NCBI GenBank assembly: GCA_033557675.1
Contig: JAWQRM010000411.1
Span: 1 to 22,980 of the forward strand
Length of the DNA: 22,980 nucleotides
DNA from: Coptodactyla brooksi
Taxonomy: Eukaryota > Arthropoda > Insecta > Coleoptera > Scarabaeidae
Reading direction: 5' to 3'
The notes under the pieces are model-generated. The model searched no databases, was not told where the DNA came from, and saw only the letters and a program-made list of their open reading frames with translations. Position 1 is the stretch's first letter. Every line of letters begins with the position of its first letter. Of the stretch, positions 9,231-18,085 are shown piece by piece. The position numbers were made by a program, and so were the translations under genes.

Positions 9231-9558
9231 CAGTGGGGATACCACTTATGGAATAAAACGATTTTTGGCGATATTTTAGAAAACTGGAAAGTGCGCGGAA
9301 AGGTCGATTTTTATTCTCAAATTTAGGTCTTTTGAATTAAAATTTCAATATACAGAGTGATCGATGTATTAGCAGTAATGGATAGGTCATTTTTTAATGG
9401 AACACCTGTATATTTTTGTACTTTTGGATTCTACTTGATCATCTGATTTCAACAATAGAATAATTTCAACAAAAAATATTTTTTTACAGGGCTACTCGTT
9501 GCTTGCTTTAACGTATTAAAATCTCAAAATGTTCTCCATTGCCTTCTTGACAAAAACA
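9231..9558 (+). repeat. Left arm of a 2.15 kb inverted-repeat structure
   Basis: The arm pairs with the reverse complement of 11046-11377 over its whole length by eye, with scattered substitutions and small indels. It begins CAGTGGGGATACCACTTAT, preceded by TATA. The partner ends in ATAAGTGGTATCCTCACCG, followed by TATA, consistent with a TA target duplication. The arm includes the last codons of a transposase and, at about 9345-9420, an inner block bounded by ACAGAGTG and CACCTGTAT. Confidence 0.8.
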
Positions 9559-9998
9559 CAGTCTGTAGTAAGATGTCTGTCTAACTTGCTCTAAAACTTG
9601 AAGTGAAATATTGTCTATTTCTGTGCTTTGAGATCGCTTTTAACATTGAGAATCTTTAAGATTTCCATTTGGTAAGGTCAGATCTATGGCATCTGGATAT
9701 ATGTTTGCCAGGGCACGAACAATTTCTCTAAGTAAATATTTAAATATTTTTCATCTGTCAAATTTTCTTAATAAAAATTGGTCCGATTATATGGTGGCCG
9801 ATTTACTTCCCCATTCAACGTGGATGTGGATTCCTCAGAAAAAAGAATATTCTCAAGACCTACCTCATTTTATTTCTTCACAGAACTGCAGTCTACGGTC
9901 TAGGTCGTCTTCTGTTAGTTCCTGGGTAAACATCATTTTGTGTAGATAAAGTTTTGCATCATGAAAGCACTTTAAAACAGTTCTATAACAGACGTTAT
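9508..9998 (-). pseudogene. Tc1/mariner-superfamily transposase, DDE fragment (minus)
   Basis: On the minus strand the reading includes LHKMMFTQELTEDDLDRRLQ followed by FCEEIK, a conserved pre-DDE block of this insect transposase group. Then comes ILFSEESTSTLNGEVNR, where the first catalytic Asp of the usual F-S-D-E-S-T-F is replaced by Glu. After a large gap with the second and third acidic residues missing, the C-terminal block VLEQVRQTSYYRL appears and the gene ends at the TAA at 9508-9510. It carries several stops and frameshifts. It is a relative of 1296-1735 and 15301-16030. Confidence 0.7.
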
Positions 9999-10216
9999 TT
10001 ATTATTAGTGTTTTATTTGTTTGTATTTCGACTTTGCAAATAACAAAATCATAGCTCAACATTCCCATACATTTTATATTAGCCCTTCCATAATACATCC
10101 AATATATATAATGCACTGTCTCTGCATTTTACTCCCTTGCTCTTTCCCGCCTTGTCCTTACCACCATTCCCATTCACTCCACTCCCTTACCACTCCCATC
10201 AAGTATCCACTGCCGA

Positions 10217-10640
10217 CTATTCTCTCAAGTCCTCGCATTCCTGGAGCACGTGTTCTATTGTCTCCCACCCTTCTCCACACAATCTTTTTTCGTTCCTCAT
10301 CCAATATCTATTATTTTTCTCGTGTCCGCATCTGAACCTAGTGATCTTCAGCGTTCCCTTCTTACTTGATCGTAAATACTTGAGCAACTCCTCTGATACC
10401 AGATATTGCTACATAGGATTGTATCGGCTTTGCCTTATACATGTTCTCCTTTGCTGTTTCTGTACATCCCTGTCTCTGCTTGTCAATTCCCTCCACATCA
10501 TGTTCCCCTGCTCTCTGCTCATTTCTATCCCCTCTCTTGGGTATCCGTTTCTCTTATAATACTCTCCTCTGTCTTCTTGTCCGTAATCAATTTTCCGATT
10601 CGCAACTTCCATCCACCACGTTGTCACCCAACATGACAGG
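10217..10640 (-). pseudogene. Non-LTR retrotransposon C-terminal tail with Cys/His motif
   Basis: From about 10627 down to the TAG at 10217-10219 the minus frame is open apart from one TAG at 10409-10411. The protein is charged and ends in RFRCGHEKNNRYWMRNEKRL, then a C-x-E-G-W-E-T-I-E-H-V-L-Q-E-C motif. A Cys/His tail of this kind follows the RNase H-like region in several insect non-LTR elements, where R-F-R-x-G-x-E-M and a C-x2-C-x-H-x-C knuckle are usual. Here one of the two expected Cys is lost. The long plus-strand frames over 10021-10668 (rich in S, L, P) are its antisense shadow. The region is notably C/T-rich on the plus strand, unlike its surroundings. The clade is uncertain. Confidence 0.6.
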
Positions 10641-11027
10641 CGTTATTTCCCCGGGCAATTTGACGTGAACTTAACATTTAATATTTTTGTACATTTAATA
10701 AAATATTTATCTTTATATCATCGTCTACGAAAGTAGGCTTCCTTTTTAATGGTTTAACATGCATGAATTTTGGACACAGTTTCTTGTGCTATGTTCGGCA
10801 ACTCAGGATGATTCTGGTTAAAAAGATTCGGAACTTTCATTTGACTTTCACACATCAAAATCTCAATTCGATGGGTTTCCGTTAAATATCGCATTGTTAA
10901 TTAATCACAAGGTTCGTTCGATATAGACTATCAACATTGACATATACTTACTGACACATCTATTTATTATTTCGGTTATGTATAATGTTTTTGTTTAATT
11001 GCAAAAAAAATACTGTAGAAAACCGAA

Positions 11028-11094
11028 TGTGATAAACATTTTAGGTTTGTGTCAAGAAGCCAATGGAGAACATTTTGAAAATTTAATACACTAA
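11028..11094 (+). pseudogene. Transposase C-terminal stub (plus)
   Basis: The last codons read GLCQEANGEHFENLIH and stop at 11092-11094. This is the conserved C-terminal end of the same transposase group as at 9508-9998, here on the opposite strand. The rest of the gene is absent. Confidence 0.65.
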
Positions 11095-11377
11095 AGCAAA
11101 TAACGAGTAGTGCTGTAGAATATTTTCTACAGCACTAGTCGTTGTAGGTTGTTGAAATCAGATGATCAAGTAGAATATAAGAATATACAGGGTGTTCCAT
11201 TGAAAAAAATGATTACTCTATTACTGCTAATACACGGATCGCTCTGTATATTGAAATTTTAATTCAAAAGACTTAAATTTGAGAATAAAAATCGACATGT
11301 CCAAGCATTTTCCACAATTTTCTAAAATATCGCCAAAAATCATTTTATTCTCAATATATAAGTGGTATCCTCACCGT
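11046..11377 (-). repeat. Right arm of the 2.15 kb inverted-repeat structure
   Basis: It is the reverse complement of 9231-9558 by eye. It includes TATACAGGGTGTTCCATT at about 11185-11203, a terminal motif common in insect DNA transposons, paired with CGCTCTGTATA near 11240-11250. It differs from the left arm by an extra hairpin at 11103-11143. Confidence 0.8.
11103..11143. repeat. Hairpin, 18 of 19 bp paired, in the right arm only
   Basis: The inner arms AGTGCTGTAGAA (11109-11120) and TTCTACAGCACT (11125-11136) are perfectly paired with a 4-base loop. The pairing continues outward to 11102 and 11143 with one mismatch. The left arm of the large inverted repeat holds only one half of it. Confidence 0.8.
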
Positions 11378-11394
11378 ATAAAATGTTGGTACTG

Positions 11395-11984
11395 CCGCCA
11401 GTTCCTCCCTTTTAAGCAAAATATTTTCTGTTGCATTAACGAAGTCGTTTTATTTTTAAAATACAATTTAGATTTATATTTAAATTTTGTTCCTATGCCT
11501 TGGAATGTACTGATCAGATTCGCCAAACGAGAAGTTGCTTTTTTCTAGTTTCAAATGAAGCTTGTTTGATGAAAAGCAGCCTTGAAGTGCTAGATGTTTT
11601 CAGGTTAGTGAAAAAATCTCCACCAATGATTCGATACACACAACGATTTATATATTCCACGTGGCCTGCTAATCGGATAAATTTGTGAAGTGCCTTCGAA
11701 ATGAACAATTCGCGTAATTCTAAGACATTCTAATCAAAAATGGTATAAATTCCATATAACCATAATATGCGAACTTTTGCGGAATTCTATAAGGCTATAT
11801 TTGAAGAGTACTATAAGACAGCAACGAGGAAGAACTTCGAATTGCCATTTAACCAATATGACTCTTTATGTAGCTCTAGGAAATACAAGTAACCATGACT
11901 TATATAGTTCCTGCAACAAAACAGTTAAAACGGAAAACTGTCATTTACTCAAAGCTAAAAACTATGTAGACATGAATGGATAGA
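11395..11984. other. Stretch without a recognisable gene
   Basis: Several 60-90-codon frames lie on both strands, none with a motif I recognise. No repeats stand out. Confidence 0.45.
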
Positions 11985-12600
11985 AAAGAAAAAGGAAAAA
12001 GGATAAGCAGAGACGAACAAACCGTGTCGCTGCGTTGAGTTTTTCATGGCGGTACAGTGCGGCGTGCAAACTACAGCAAAAACTTGCATCGACTACGCAA
12101 GACGGCATCGACTCCGTAGAATCTGTGTCATTTTTGCATTTATTGCAAAAGATCTCTCGCACATTTGTCACCTCTATTCCACTTATACCCTTATCCCATA
12201 TACAATTTTCGTTCTTCTTACCTTATTCCAACAGGTCGTCAAAAAAACCAACCGTGGACTTAAATTTCCGCTTTCGAAAAATTTGTGTTCCCGCGGTTTT
12301 TAAATTTTTTTTGAAAATCTTACGAGTCGCACTTAACTTTCACAGGTAAAAAGACAAACTGAGTTTTCAGTCGGGAAATGAACAGTTGTTAGCAGTAAAT
12401 GAAGTTTCGAAATAAACTGTATTAACTCGAAAACCACGAGTACGCCGGTACACTACGATAACTCTCACTGTATAGTTTGATATGACGAACTCTCGCGGTC
12501 GACTGGTGGCTTGTTCGCAGAGTCGCGGCGTGCTGTGGTTTCATTTCCCCCACTAAAGACGTCATCTGTCGGTGGATAGTATGGTTACGGATGGTCCCAA
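11985..12600. other. GC- and CpG-richer island, nature unknown
   Basis: Base composition departs from the surrounding AT-rich DNA, with many CG dinucleotides (for example TCGCGGTCGACTGG and AGAGTCGCGGCGTGCTG near 12493-12535). There is a TGACGTC-like site near 12559. A polypyrimidine run with CAG/GT-like ends lies near 12340. It could be a host promoter with a 5' untranslated exon, or a solitary LTR. I see no primer-binding site, no paired repeat in the window and no coding motif in the overlapping frames at 12035-12349. Confidence 0.3.
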
Positions 12601-12810
12601 GCGAATGCAGCCCCGAGGCCTACTGCTGCTTTACTGAAATCGGCGTTACTGTGTAGCGCATCTTGATAAAGGATTGGGTTCTTGAAAAACAAAACAAAAG
12701 AGTTGAACAAAAGAACTATATTCTTTTTTGGATTACTATTTTTGAGAGTGGCTGGCAAAAGCCAGCAAGAATACGTTTCCTTTGAACTGAAAACTGTAAA
12801 CACGAAAATG

Positions 12811-12834
12811 CAGTACAACCTCTATAATCCGAAC
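12811..12834 (+). repeat. Jerky/pogo-like terminal inverted repeat
   Basis: The sequence begins CAGTACAACCTCTATAATCC. The CAGT-x2-AACCTC-x-ATAATCCG form is characteristic of insect Jerky/Tigger-type (pogo group) DNA transposons. It marks the 3' end of the minus-strand transposase remnant that follows. The flanking TA duplication is not preserved (TG before it). Confidence 0.75.
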
Positions 12835-13735
12835 TAATAATTGCACTGGTTGATCCGGATTATCGAAAAAAATATCCATTATTCTAATTAAAGCAACTAC
12901 ACATTTCAACTTAATCTTACAAAATAAGATTTAAATCTAAGAAGCTGTTAGAAATTGAGTGATTTTGCTTTGTTTAAAATTGGCTTGTCCTTCCGTTTGG
13001 GCTCGTTTTTCATTTCGGATAGAATTAGAATGTGATGTTCAGGTTCACCATTTTCCCAAGCTCATTTCAAACATGTTCCAAAACTTCTAACTGCCTCTGT
13101 GTGTTTTACACGTCGTGGTATCATTACTACTTCTTCGTCGGAGGTTGATTCATTTTGAGCACGTTCCAAAATATTTATATCGTTTATGAATTTCCATGAT
13201 TCTTCTTGTCTAACGGCCCATTCAATAATTTCTTGTCTTGTTAGATCTTAAGAAATGTGGGTTACCAATGCAGGCAGTAACTTCCTCTATTTGTTTCTCT
13301 ACACCGCTTAACCCTTTTTAGATTAACTCTCTTCAGTTCTGCACAGATATCTCCATCTTCAGAGGCAGCAATTGGTAACCCCGGCTTTTTTCTGTCCTTG
13401 ATACATCACCTGCAGTTGTTCACTTCCGAAACCCCGCGTCTTTAGAGATATTCCCAATACTAACAATCTCAGCTTATGTGTCCCAGACGCATTAGAGCAA
13501 GGCATAAATGTAAGTCGTTCCTTGCTCATTTTTCTGCCAGGAGCTGATGCTTCAGCTTGGTGAGCAGGCGTTTTTGAGGAAGTAATTTCCATAAAAGTCC
13601 ACTTTCGTCGGCATTGTAGATTTGATCAGGACACAACTGCATTTCCTCGATTTTATTTTGCAGCAAGTTTTTAAATGGCTACCTGTTTTTAAATTTATCA
13701 AGCTATCCGGAACTGACTTTGAAATTATCATCGTT
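12835..13735 (-). pseudogene. Jerky/Tigger-like (pogo group, DDE_1) transposase pseudogene
   Basis: On the minus strand, from about 13730 downwards, one reads SSG-stop-LDKFKNR, the end of the CENP-B-type helix-turn-helix. Then comes QLCPDQIYNADESGLLWKLL, with the first catalytic Asp codon at 13607-13609, followed after a frameshift by GRKMSKERLTFMPCSNASGT and HKLRLLV. This order is diagnostic of Jerky/Tigger transposases. The DNA between this block and the C-terminal tail, including the second and third acidic residues, is deleted or unreadable. The acidic C-terminal tail reappears near 13040-13210 (RAQNESTSDEEVV, HTEAVRSFGTCLK). The N-terminal DNA-binding half is lost at a junction with a piggyBac left end. 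Confidence 0.85.
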
Positions 13736-13784
13736 GTGGGACTGCGCATAAAATTGAGCGCTGAAGTGCGATGTCCGCGTTCCC

Positions 13785-13794
13785 TATTTATATG
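13785..13794 (-). promoter_or_regulatory. TATA box of the piggyBac leader (copy 3)
   Basis: CATATAAATA on the minus strand, followed by GGGAACGCGG. The same block is kept in copy 4 at 21497-21516, which suggests a conserved core promoter. Confidence 0.45.
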
Positions 13795-13902
13795 ATATAT
13801 TAGTATGCACACACAGTATGCCCAGACACGCATACTCGACCAGTAAGAATGCACAATTTTGTTGGTTGCTATATAGTTATAATACACTTATAGTAGCCAT
13901 AT

Positions 13903-13922
13903 AAATATATATATATATATAT
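13903..13922. repeat. AT microsatellite
   Basis: An uninterrupted run of alternating A and T lies inside the piggyBac leader of copy 3. Confidence 0.85.
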
Positions 13923-13990
13923 AAGATGACAAAGCTATAGAACTTGAAAATCCATTTTGGGTCCTATAGACCCGCGGAGTTCAATTTTGT

Positions 13991-14588
13991 TGCGAAACCA
14001 AAGGTTCACAACGTTGCGAATGAATTTCCGCTTTTTCAATACTGAATACGAGAAAAATTTAAATGTAAGAATCGTTGCATGCTAAAAGTCACAATTTATT
14101 AGTACATACTGTCGTAGGTACCAAGCTCCTGGAGACGAGATGATGTAACTTTTAGTAAACATGTCTTGAATTAGGCCAAGAATTTTAGCAAAAGTTATAA
14201 AATAGCTTCTTCGATTTCAACCAAAATATGGGGAAGACGGTGTGGTGTGCTGTAGACATATGAAACGTCATTTGGAAAGCATTCTAGTCTTCTTAACCGT
14301 TTTGGAACAACCAATTGCGAGGCGATTTAGCCTTGTAATTAGCTATGCCAATATTATGATATATAATAAGATAGTAGACGTCGCCGTAAACATAAAAACA
14401 GTTTGATGATAAAAACTATTCTTGATTCACTAAATATATTTCTATATTTTTCTATTGCTATATTTTTCATGAAGATATTTCAATAAAGCAGGCATAAAAT
14501 TAGTTTTTCAATCTCAGAATACGTTATCAAAAGTTTGTTAGGTCATCCAAATAATAAAATAAATATGTTGGGAAACAGCAGAATGTAC
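13991..14588. other. AT-rich stretch without a recognisable gene
   Basis: No long frame, repeat or motif that I can name. Confidence 0.45.
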
Positions 14589-14645
14589 GCAGTAAGCTAT
14601 AAACACCATTGGATAAGTAATCCAATGGTGTTTACAGCTGACTGT
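14589..14645. repeat. Long imperfect hairpin
   Basis: A perfect 14-bp stem, AAACACCATTGGAT (14601-14614) with its complement at 14620-14633, closes on a 5-base loop. Pairing continues outward to about 14590 and 14644 with two or three mismatches, giving a stem of roughly 25 bp. It has no coding context. It might be a MITE core, a small-RNA-like hairpin, or a template-switch product. Confidence 0.75.
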
Positions 14646-14878
14646 AAAGAATAGGTTTTATAAAGATAGAGGACTAACACCAATATTGCCCACCGTATAG
14701 CTTAATTAGTGTTGATGCGGTTAAGGAAACGTTTTAGTAATTTGTGAAGAATACATATCAAGGGCTTTATCCTTAGGGTAGTGAAAGGCTTAAATAACAT
14801 TGTAATTGGTTGTACCAAAGCAAACCTTCTAGTATAAATAGCATGATATGTTGGTTGGTATTTGGTTTTTCAGCACTC

Positions 14879-14937
14879 CTGATGATGTTCAAAATTGAAG
14901 TCTTGAAAATAGCGAAAAACTGAAATATGTCAACTAC
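14879..14937 (+). other. Weak hammerhead-like remnant
   Basis: CTCCTGATGATG is followed by a short TTC / GAA hairpin and, 40 bases on, by GAAATATGTC. The pieces are those of the three clearer motifs in this window. An insertion separates them, and stem I does not pair. A TATAAATA box lies about 45 bases upstream, at 14834. Confidence 0.2.
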
Positions 14938-14994
14938 AAGTAAGAAAATAGTGCTCGTCAATCACAGAACAAGATGTATCGAACCCATAATGTG

Positions 14995-15300
14995 CAGGAC
15001 GAAGCAAGCACACTGTCAATTTGAAAAATTTCACATTGGATAACTCGTAAACTACCAAAAATATCAAAATAGAACTTTGGGAGATGTTATAACAGCAAGG
15101 CAACTTTCAAGTGGCGCTAACTCATGTGTGATACATCAAATTAAAGGCCTCAACGAATGCTTTATACCGGTCCGAGAAAAATTGAAATCAATCCATTTGT
15201 TTTTGAATAATTTCAATTCTATTGTAAAATTGAAATTTCTGAAATCTCTAAATTTGGTAAGTTTTATTTCATTTTTCAAATTATTTATAACAATTTTCAT
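14995..15300 (-). repeat. 3' flank and terminal repeat of the following transposase
   Basis: Bases 15108-15175 match 775-849 (see that entry). The block lies downstream of the minus-strand transposase stop, in the orientation expected if the family has long terminal inverted repeats. The 75-codon plus frame at 15077-15304 is not coding. Confidence 0.5.
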
Positions 15301-15728
15301 TTAACGAATCGTTCGAAATGGTGCCCATTATATGGTAAACAATAATGCAATCGATTCTCGGATTTCGTTCTAACATTTCCCTTGTTATGGCCCTATATTT
15401 CTTTATAATTTGCACTATTTCCGTATAATTTTAAGTGGTCCCAAACAAAAAAATTCAACGGAGTTAAATCCGGAAATCATACAGGCCATTGTATTAGACT
15501 TCTTCCAATCCACTGCCCATGTCATTTAAGAATTGACGAACTGGCAGGAGATAGTACGGAAGGGGTGCTCCATCTTAATGGCAATGAATAAAGTTATCTT
15601 CCAAATTGGGGATTCCGTCAATACCTACCCGAACCTTCAATTCTTGGATAATAAGAGGTTCAATGATGGTTTCTGACATCTCTAAGTATGTATTGCCATT
15701 CAGATTTTCTTCAATAAATTTTCTTCAC

Positions 15729-15753
15729 AGAAGGTCGCTGTGTGTGACCTTCT
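15729..15753. repeat. 8-bp hairpin inside the transposase
   Basis: AGAAGGTC (15729-15736) and its complement GACCTTCT (15746-15753) enclose a 9-base loop. The minus-strand copy of the GHTQRP codons lies here. Confidence 0.8.
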
Positions 15754-15775
15754 CTAAAAACACTCCTCCACTACC

Positions 15776-15805
15776 GACAATTGTGTTTATTAAAACACAA
15801 TTGTC
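15776..15805. repeat. Perfect 13-bp hairpin inside the transposase
   Basis: GACAATTGTGTTT (15776-15788) is followed after ATTA by its exact reverse complement (15793-15805). One arm supplies the NKHNCR codons; the other appears to be a copy of it. Confidence 0.85.
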
Positions 15806-16034
15806 TTTGTTACTAATTGTGGTGTGGTTTAAATTGTTAGGGTCATATCCTCACAAAACTGTATTCTTTTACCAGGGTAGCCTTCCCATAGTTCGTGGAG
15901 GACAAACATTTTATATAAGTACAATTTATTTAATTTCAGAACTTTACGTACGGTTTCGTGTGATATGTCAGTTATTGTCGCGAAAAAATAATGTTGTATT
16001 AATTGCAAAATGGACCATTATCAGTTAGTGTCCC

Positions 16035-17945
16035 CGTTTTTTCATCTCTTTAGATAAATATAGTTCAGTTAGCGTGTAAACCATTGTAAGGGATAGTTTT
16101 GAATATTAATTTAATAAATATATTGTACATAATCTGTAAACAAACTAACGCTACACAATTTTCAAGTCAAATTAAAAGTAAATGTTCTTACGTCCCTTAT
16201 TTACACCTACTAAAAAGAGTTATGAACTAAACGAAGGTGGTAATAATAAACGGATGCATACATGCCTTAATTCGACTTTTATAAGTTCAAAAATTCCCAA
16301 AGCCTTTTATTGTAAATGTTAAAATGAATTGGTAAATACCACGTGTATGGCGGACTTGTGCTCAATAGTATACGACTGTTGTCATTCAAAAAATCACTTC
16401 TGCCCAATAAGACTTTACATAATTGAATTAATGTTAAAATAACATCTAGTTGTAATTTATGTGCGTCTTAAACACATCAATTTAGAGTAGTTAAAAAAAC
16501 TAAAATGGACGCATTAAATATTAAACAAACATTACCTTAATGTTAGTAATGTATTCTTGTTTGCGTATAATTAAGATATTGTATGATTTTGCGTTACTAC
16601 TGTAATGGGTTACACAATAATTTAAGATATAAAGCAAATTTTTAGTCTTATAATTTTAACCTTTGTTATGAAAGCTTTCTACTTCTCTAATTATTAATTG
16701 AGTTTTGGAAACTCTCACTCTCTATTTTATTCAGATTACTTGGCACTTCTGTGATATATTTTTATATTTTATTTTCAATATATTTAAACATATTCAATCA
16801 ACAGTAATCGATTTAGCGGTCTTACATTGAAAGTCGTGTTTTGGTGCACAAACATGATTTTCAGTCATTAAGTACATTTTTATCTACGTTTATACATAAA
16901 ACGTAAGGAAAAGTTCTTCCTTTACTATTGTATGGCCACCTGCAGTTTTATGGCAAAAGAAAGCAATGGCAGTTCTAATGCCAAAGATATTTTGTTGTAG
17001 TAATGTGCTGCAAAGGAATGTAAAAATCATATTGGGAAATAATGACGCTTTTTAGCAAGAAAATAACTTTCGTTTGATCAATTATCCATCAGGTTTATTA
17101 CTATTTAATGATTACTTTCGTCTTTATAACGACAGACGTTACTGAGAATAATGAAGAAAAACCTTTCTCTTTTCACGACTGCTAACATGATAATGTGAAA
17201 CAATCAGTGATCAATGTGATTACCATAAAAATCATGCATAATCGTTGCCGAAAATTATATAGAATTCGGCGTTGCATGACGCGTGCAGTGAAAGTTAGGA
17301 TTACGATTATGAAAACAATGCAAGTAAATAATTTCATCAAGTCAATATAAAGATATACAAAATGCATACTAATATAAAAAACTAAAACGTAGCTACCTAT
17401 TATTATTCTTTTTGTTTTGCATAATGTAAGCAGTCAAGGTGCTAAAAACTTTCACTGTGCTCCGGAACTAAATGCATACGCACCACTACAAATGAATATT
17501 CGAAGAGAAAATAAATCAACAATCCTGTTACTCGCTCACACATATTGCTTTTTATAGATGGCCAAAAAATCTCCTATGACAAATAATGCTGCAGGGTAGT
17601 CACATTTGCACAAATTTCACCTAATTCGAAAGTCGGTCTGATCTGCTTGTTTGTGGCTCTAGACTGTCACATGTGCAACCGCGCGTTCCAGAGAATGCAT
17701 TTTAATTTGTTTAATAGAAACCGTCAAGTATAACGTTGGTGTCGAGGTTCGTTTCGTGGGTCATTAAGTAAGCGTACTTATTACAATTTACAATCGAAGT
17801 TGTTCGTTTAATGGTGCTTTGGTGCTTGTATTTAAATGGTATACGAAACACCAGGAATAGGCATAAATTTTATATTATATGGTAGTCTATAATTTCAACC
17901 AGACATGTTTAAAACTGTTTGCTAGCTAGTTACGCAAACTAAATC
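16035..17945. other. AT-rich stretch without a recognisable gene
   Basis: No frame with a known motif. The 61-codon minus frame at 17182-17367 is hydrophobic and unassigned. No repeat boundaries are visible. Confidence 0.5.
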
Positions 17946-18053
17946 CACTATAGGGAGACCACTGGTATGAATTTTGCTATAGATTGTCATAGCGTGTGTA
18001 TATCAGATATGTATTTTCTTCACTAAGAAAAGAAGTGCAGAAACAAAGCAGGC

Positions 18054-18085
18054 ATATATATATATATATACAGAGTGTCCCAAAG
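18054..18085 (+). repeat. AT microsatellite followed by a transposon-end motif
   Basis: An alternating TA run (18054-18070) leads into CAGAGTGTCCCAAAG. This resembles the CAGGGTGTCCC terminal motif of insect DNA transposons, and the TA run would be a fitting target. No matching inverted end was found downstream. Confidence 0.4.

Larger units (their letters stand above)
13740..13990 (-). repeat. piggyBac-like left terminus and 5' leader (copy 3)
   Basis: The reverse complement aligns with 21150-21530. Shared blocks are GATGACAAAG-TATAGAAC-TGAAAATCC (plus strand here), the 17-bp palindrome at 13958-13974, the ATAGCAACCAACAAAATT stretch, and the CATATAAATA-GGAACGCGGA promoter block. The outermost TIR (past about 13975) is decayed. 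The stretch joins the Jerky-like remnant with no transposase start preserved. Confidence 0.75.
15301..16030 (-). pseudogene. Tc1/mariner-superfamily transposase pseudogene
   Basis: The minus strand carries the longest remnant of the insect DDE group seen here. It shows DISHETVRKVLKLNKLYLYK and FVLHELWEG near 15890-15980, and KRIQFCED. NKHNCR, a stop and W follow, then REGHTQRP near 15745, then EENLNGNTYLEM. A stop precedes DGAPLPYYLLPVRQFLND, with the second Asp codon at 15572-15574. Then IQWPV, a stop, and FPDLTPLNFFVW with the third Asp codon at 15468-15470. The C-terminal NRLHYCLPYNGHHFERFVK ends at the TAA at 15301-15303. The two Asp lie about 34 residues apart, as in DD34D/E enzymes. The first catalytic D-E-S-T-F box is missing. 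Several stops, frameshifts and two local hairpins disrupt it. Confidence 0.8.

Noticed and set aside
10021..10668. Long plus-strand open frames of up to 140 codons, rich in Ser, Leu and Pro
   Set aside because: They are antisense to a recognisable non-LTR tail on the minus strand and share no motif with any protein.
12035..12349. Overlapping frames in the GC-richer island as a host gene
   Set aside because: Two plus frames and one minus frame overlap without any recognisable domain; open frames are expected when GC content rises locally.
15606..16028. 140-codon plus-strand frame
   Set aside because: It is antisense to the minus-strand transposase, whose conserved blocks are readable throughout.
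17710..17730. GAAACCGTCAAG as a hammerhead 3' half
   Set aside because: There is no CUGANGA core upstream and stem III does not form.
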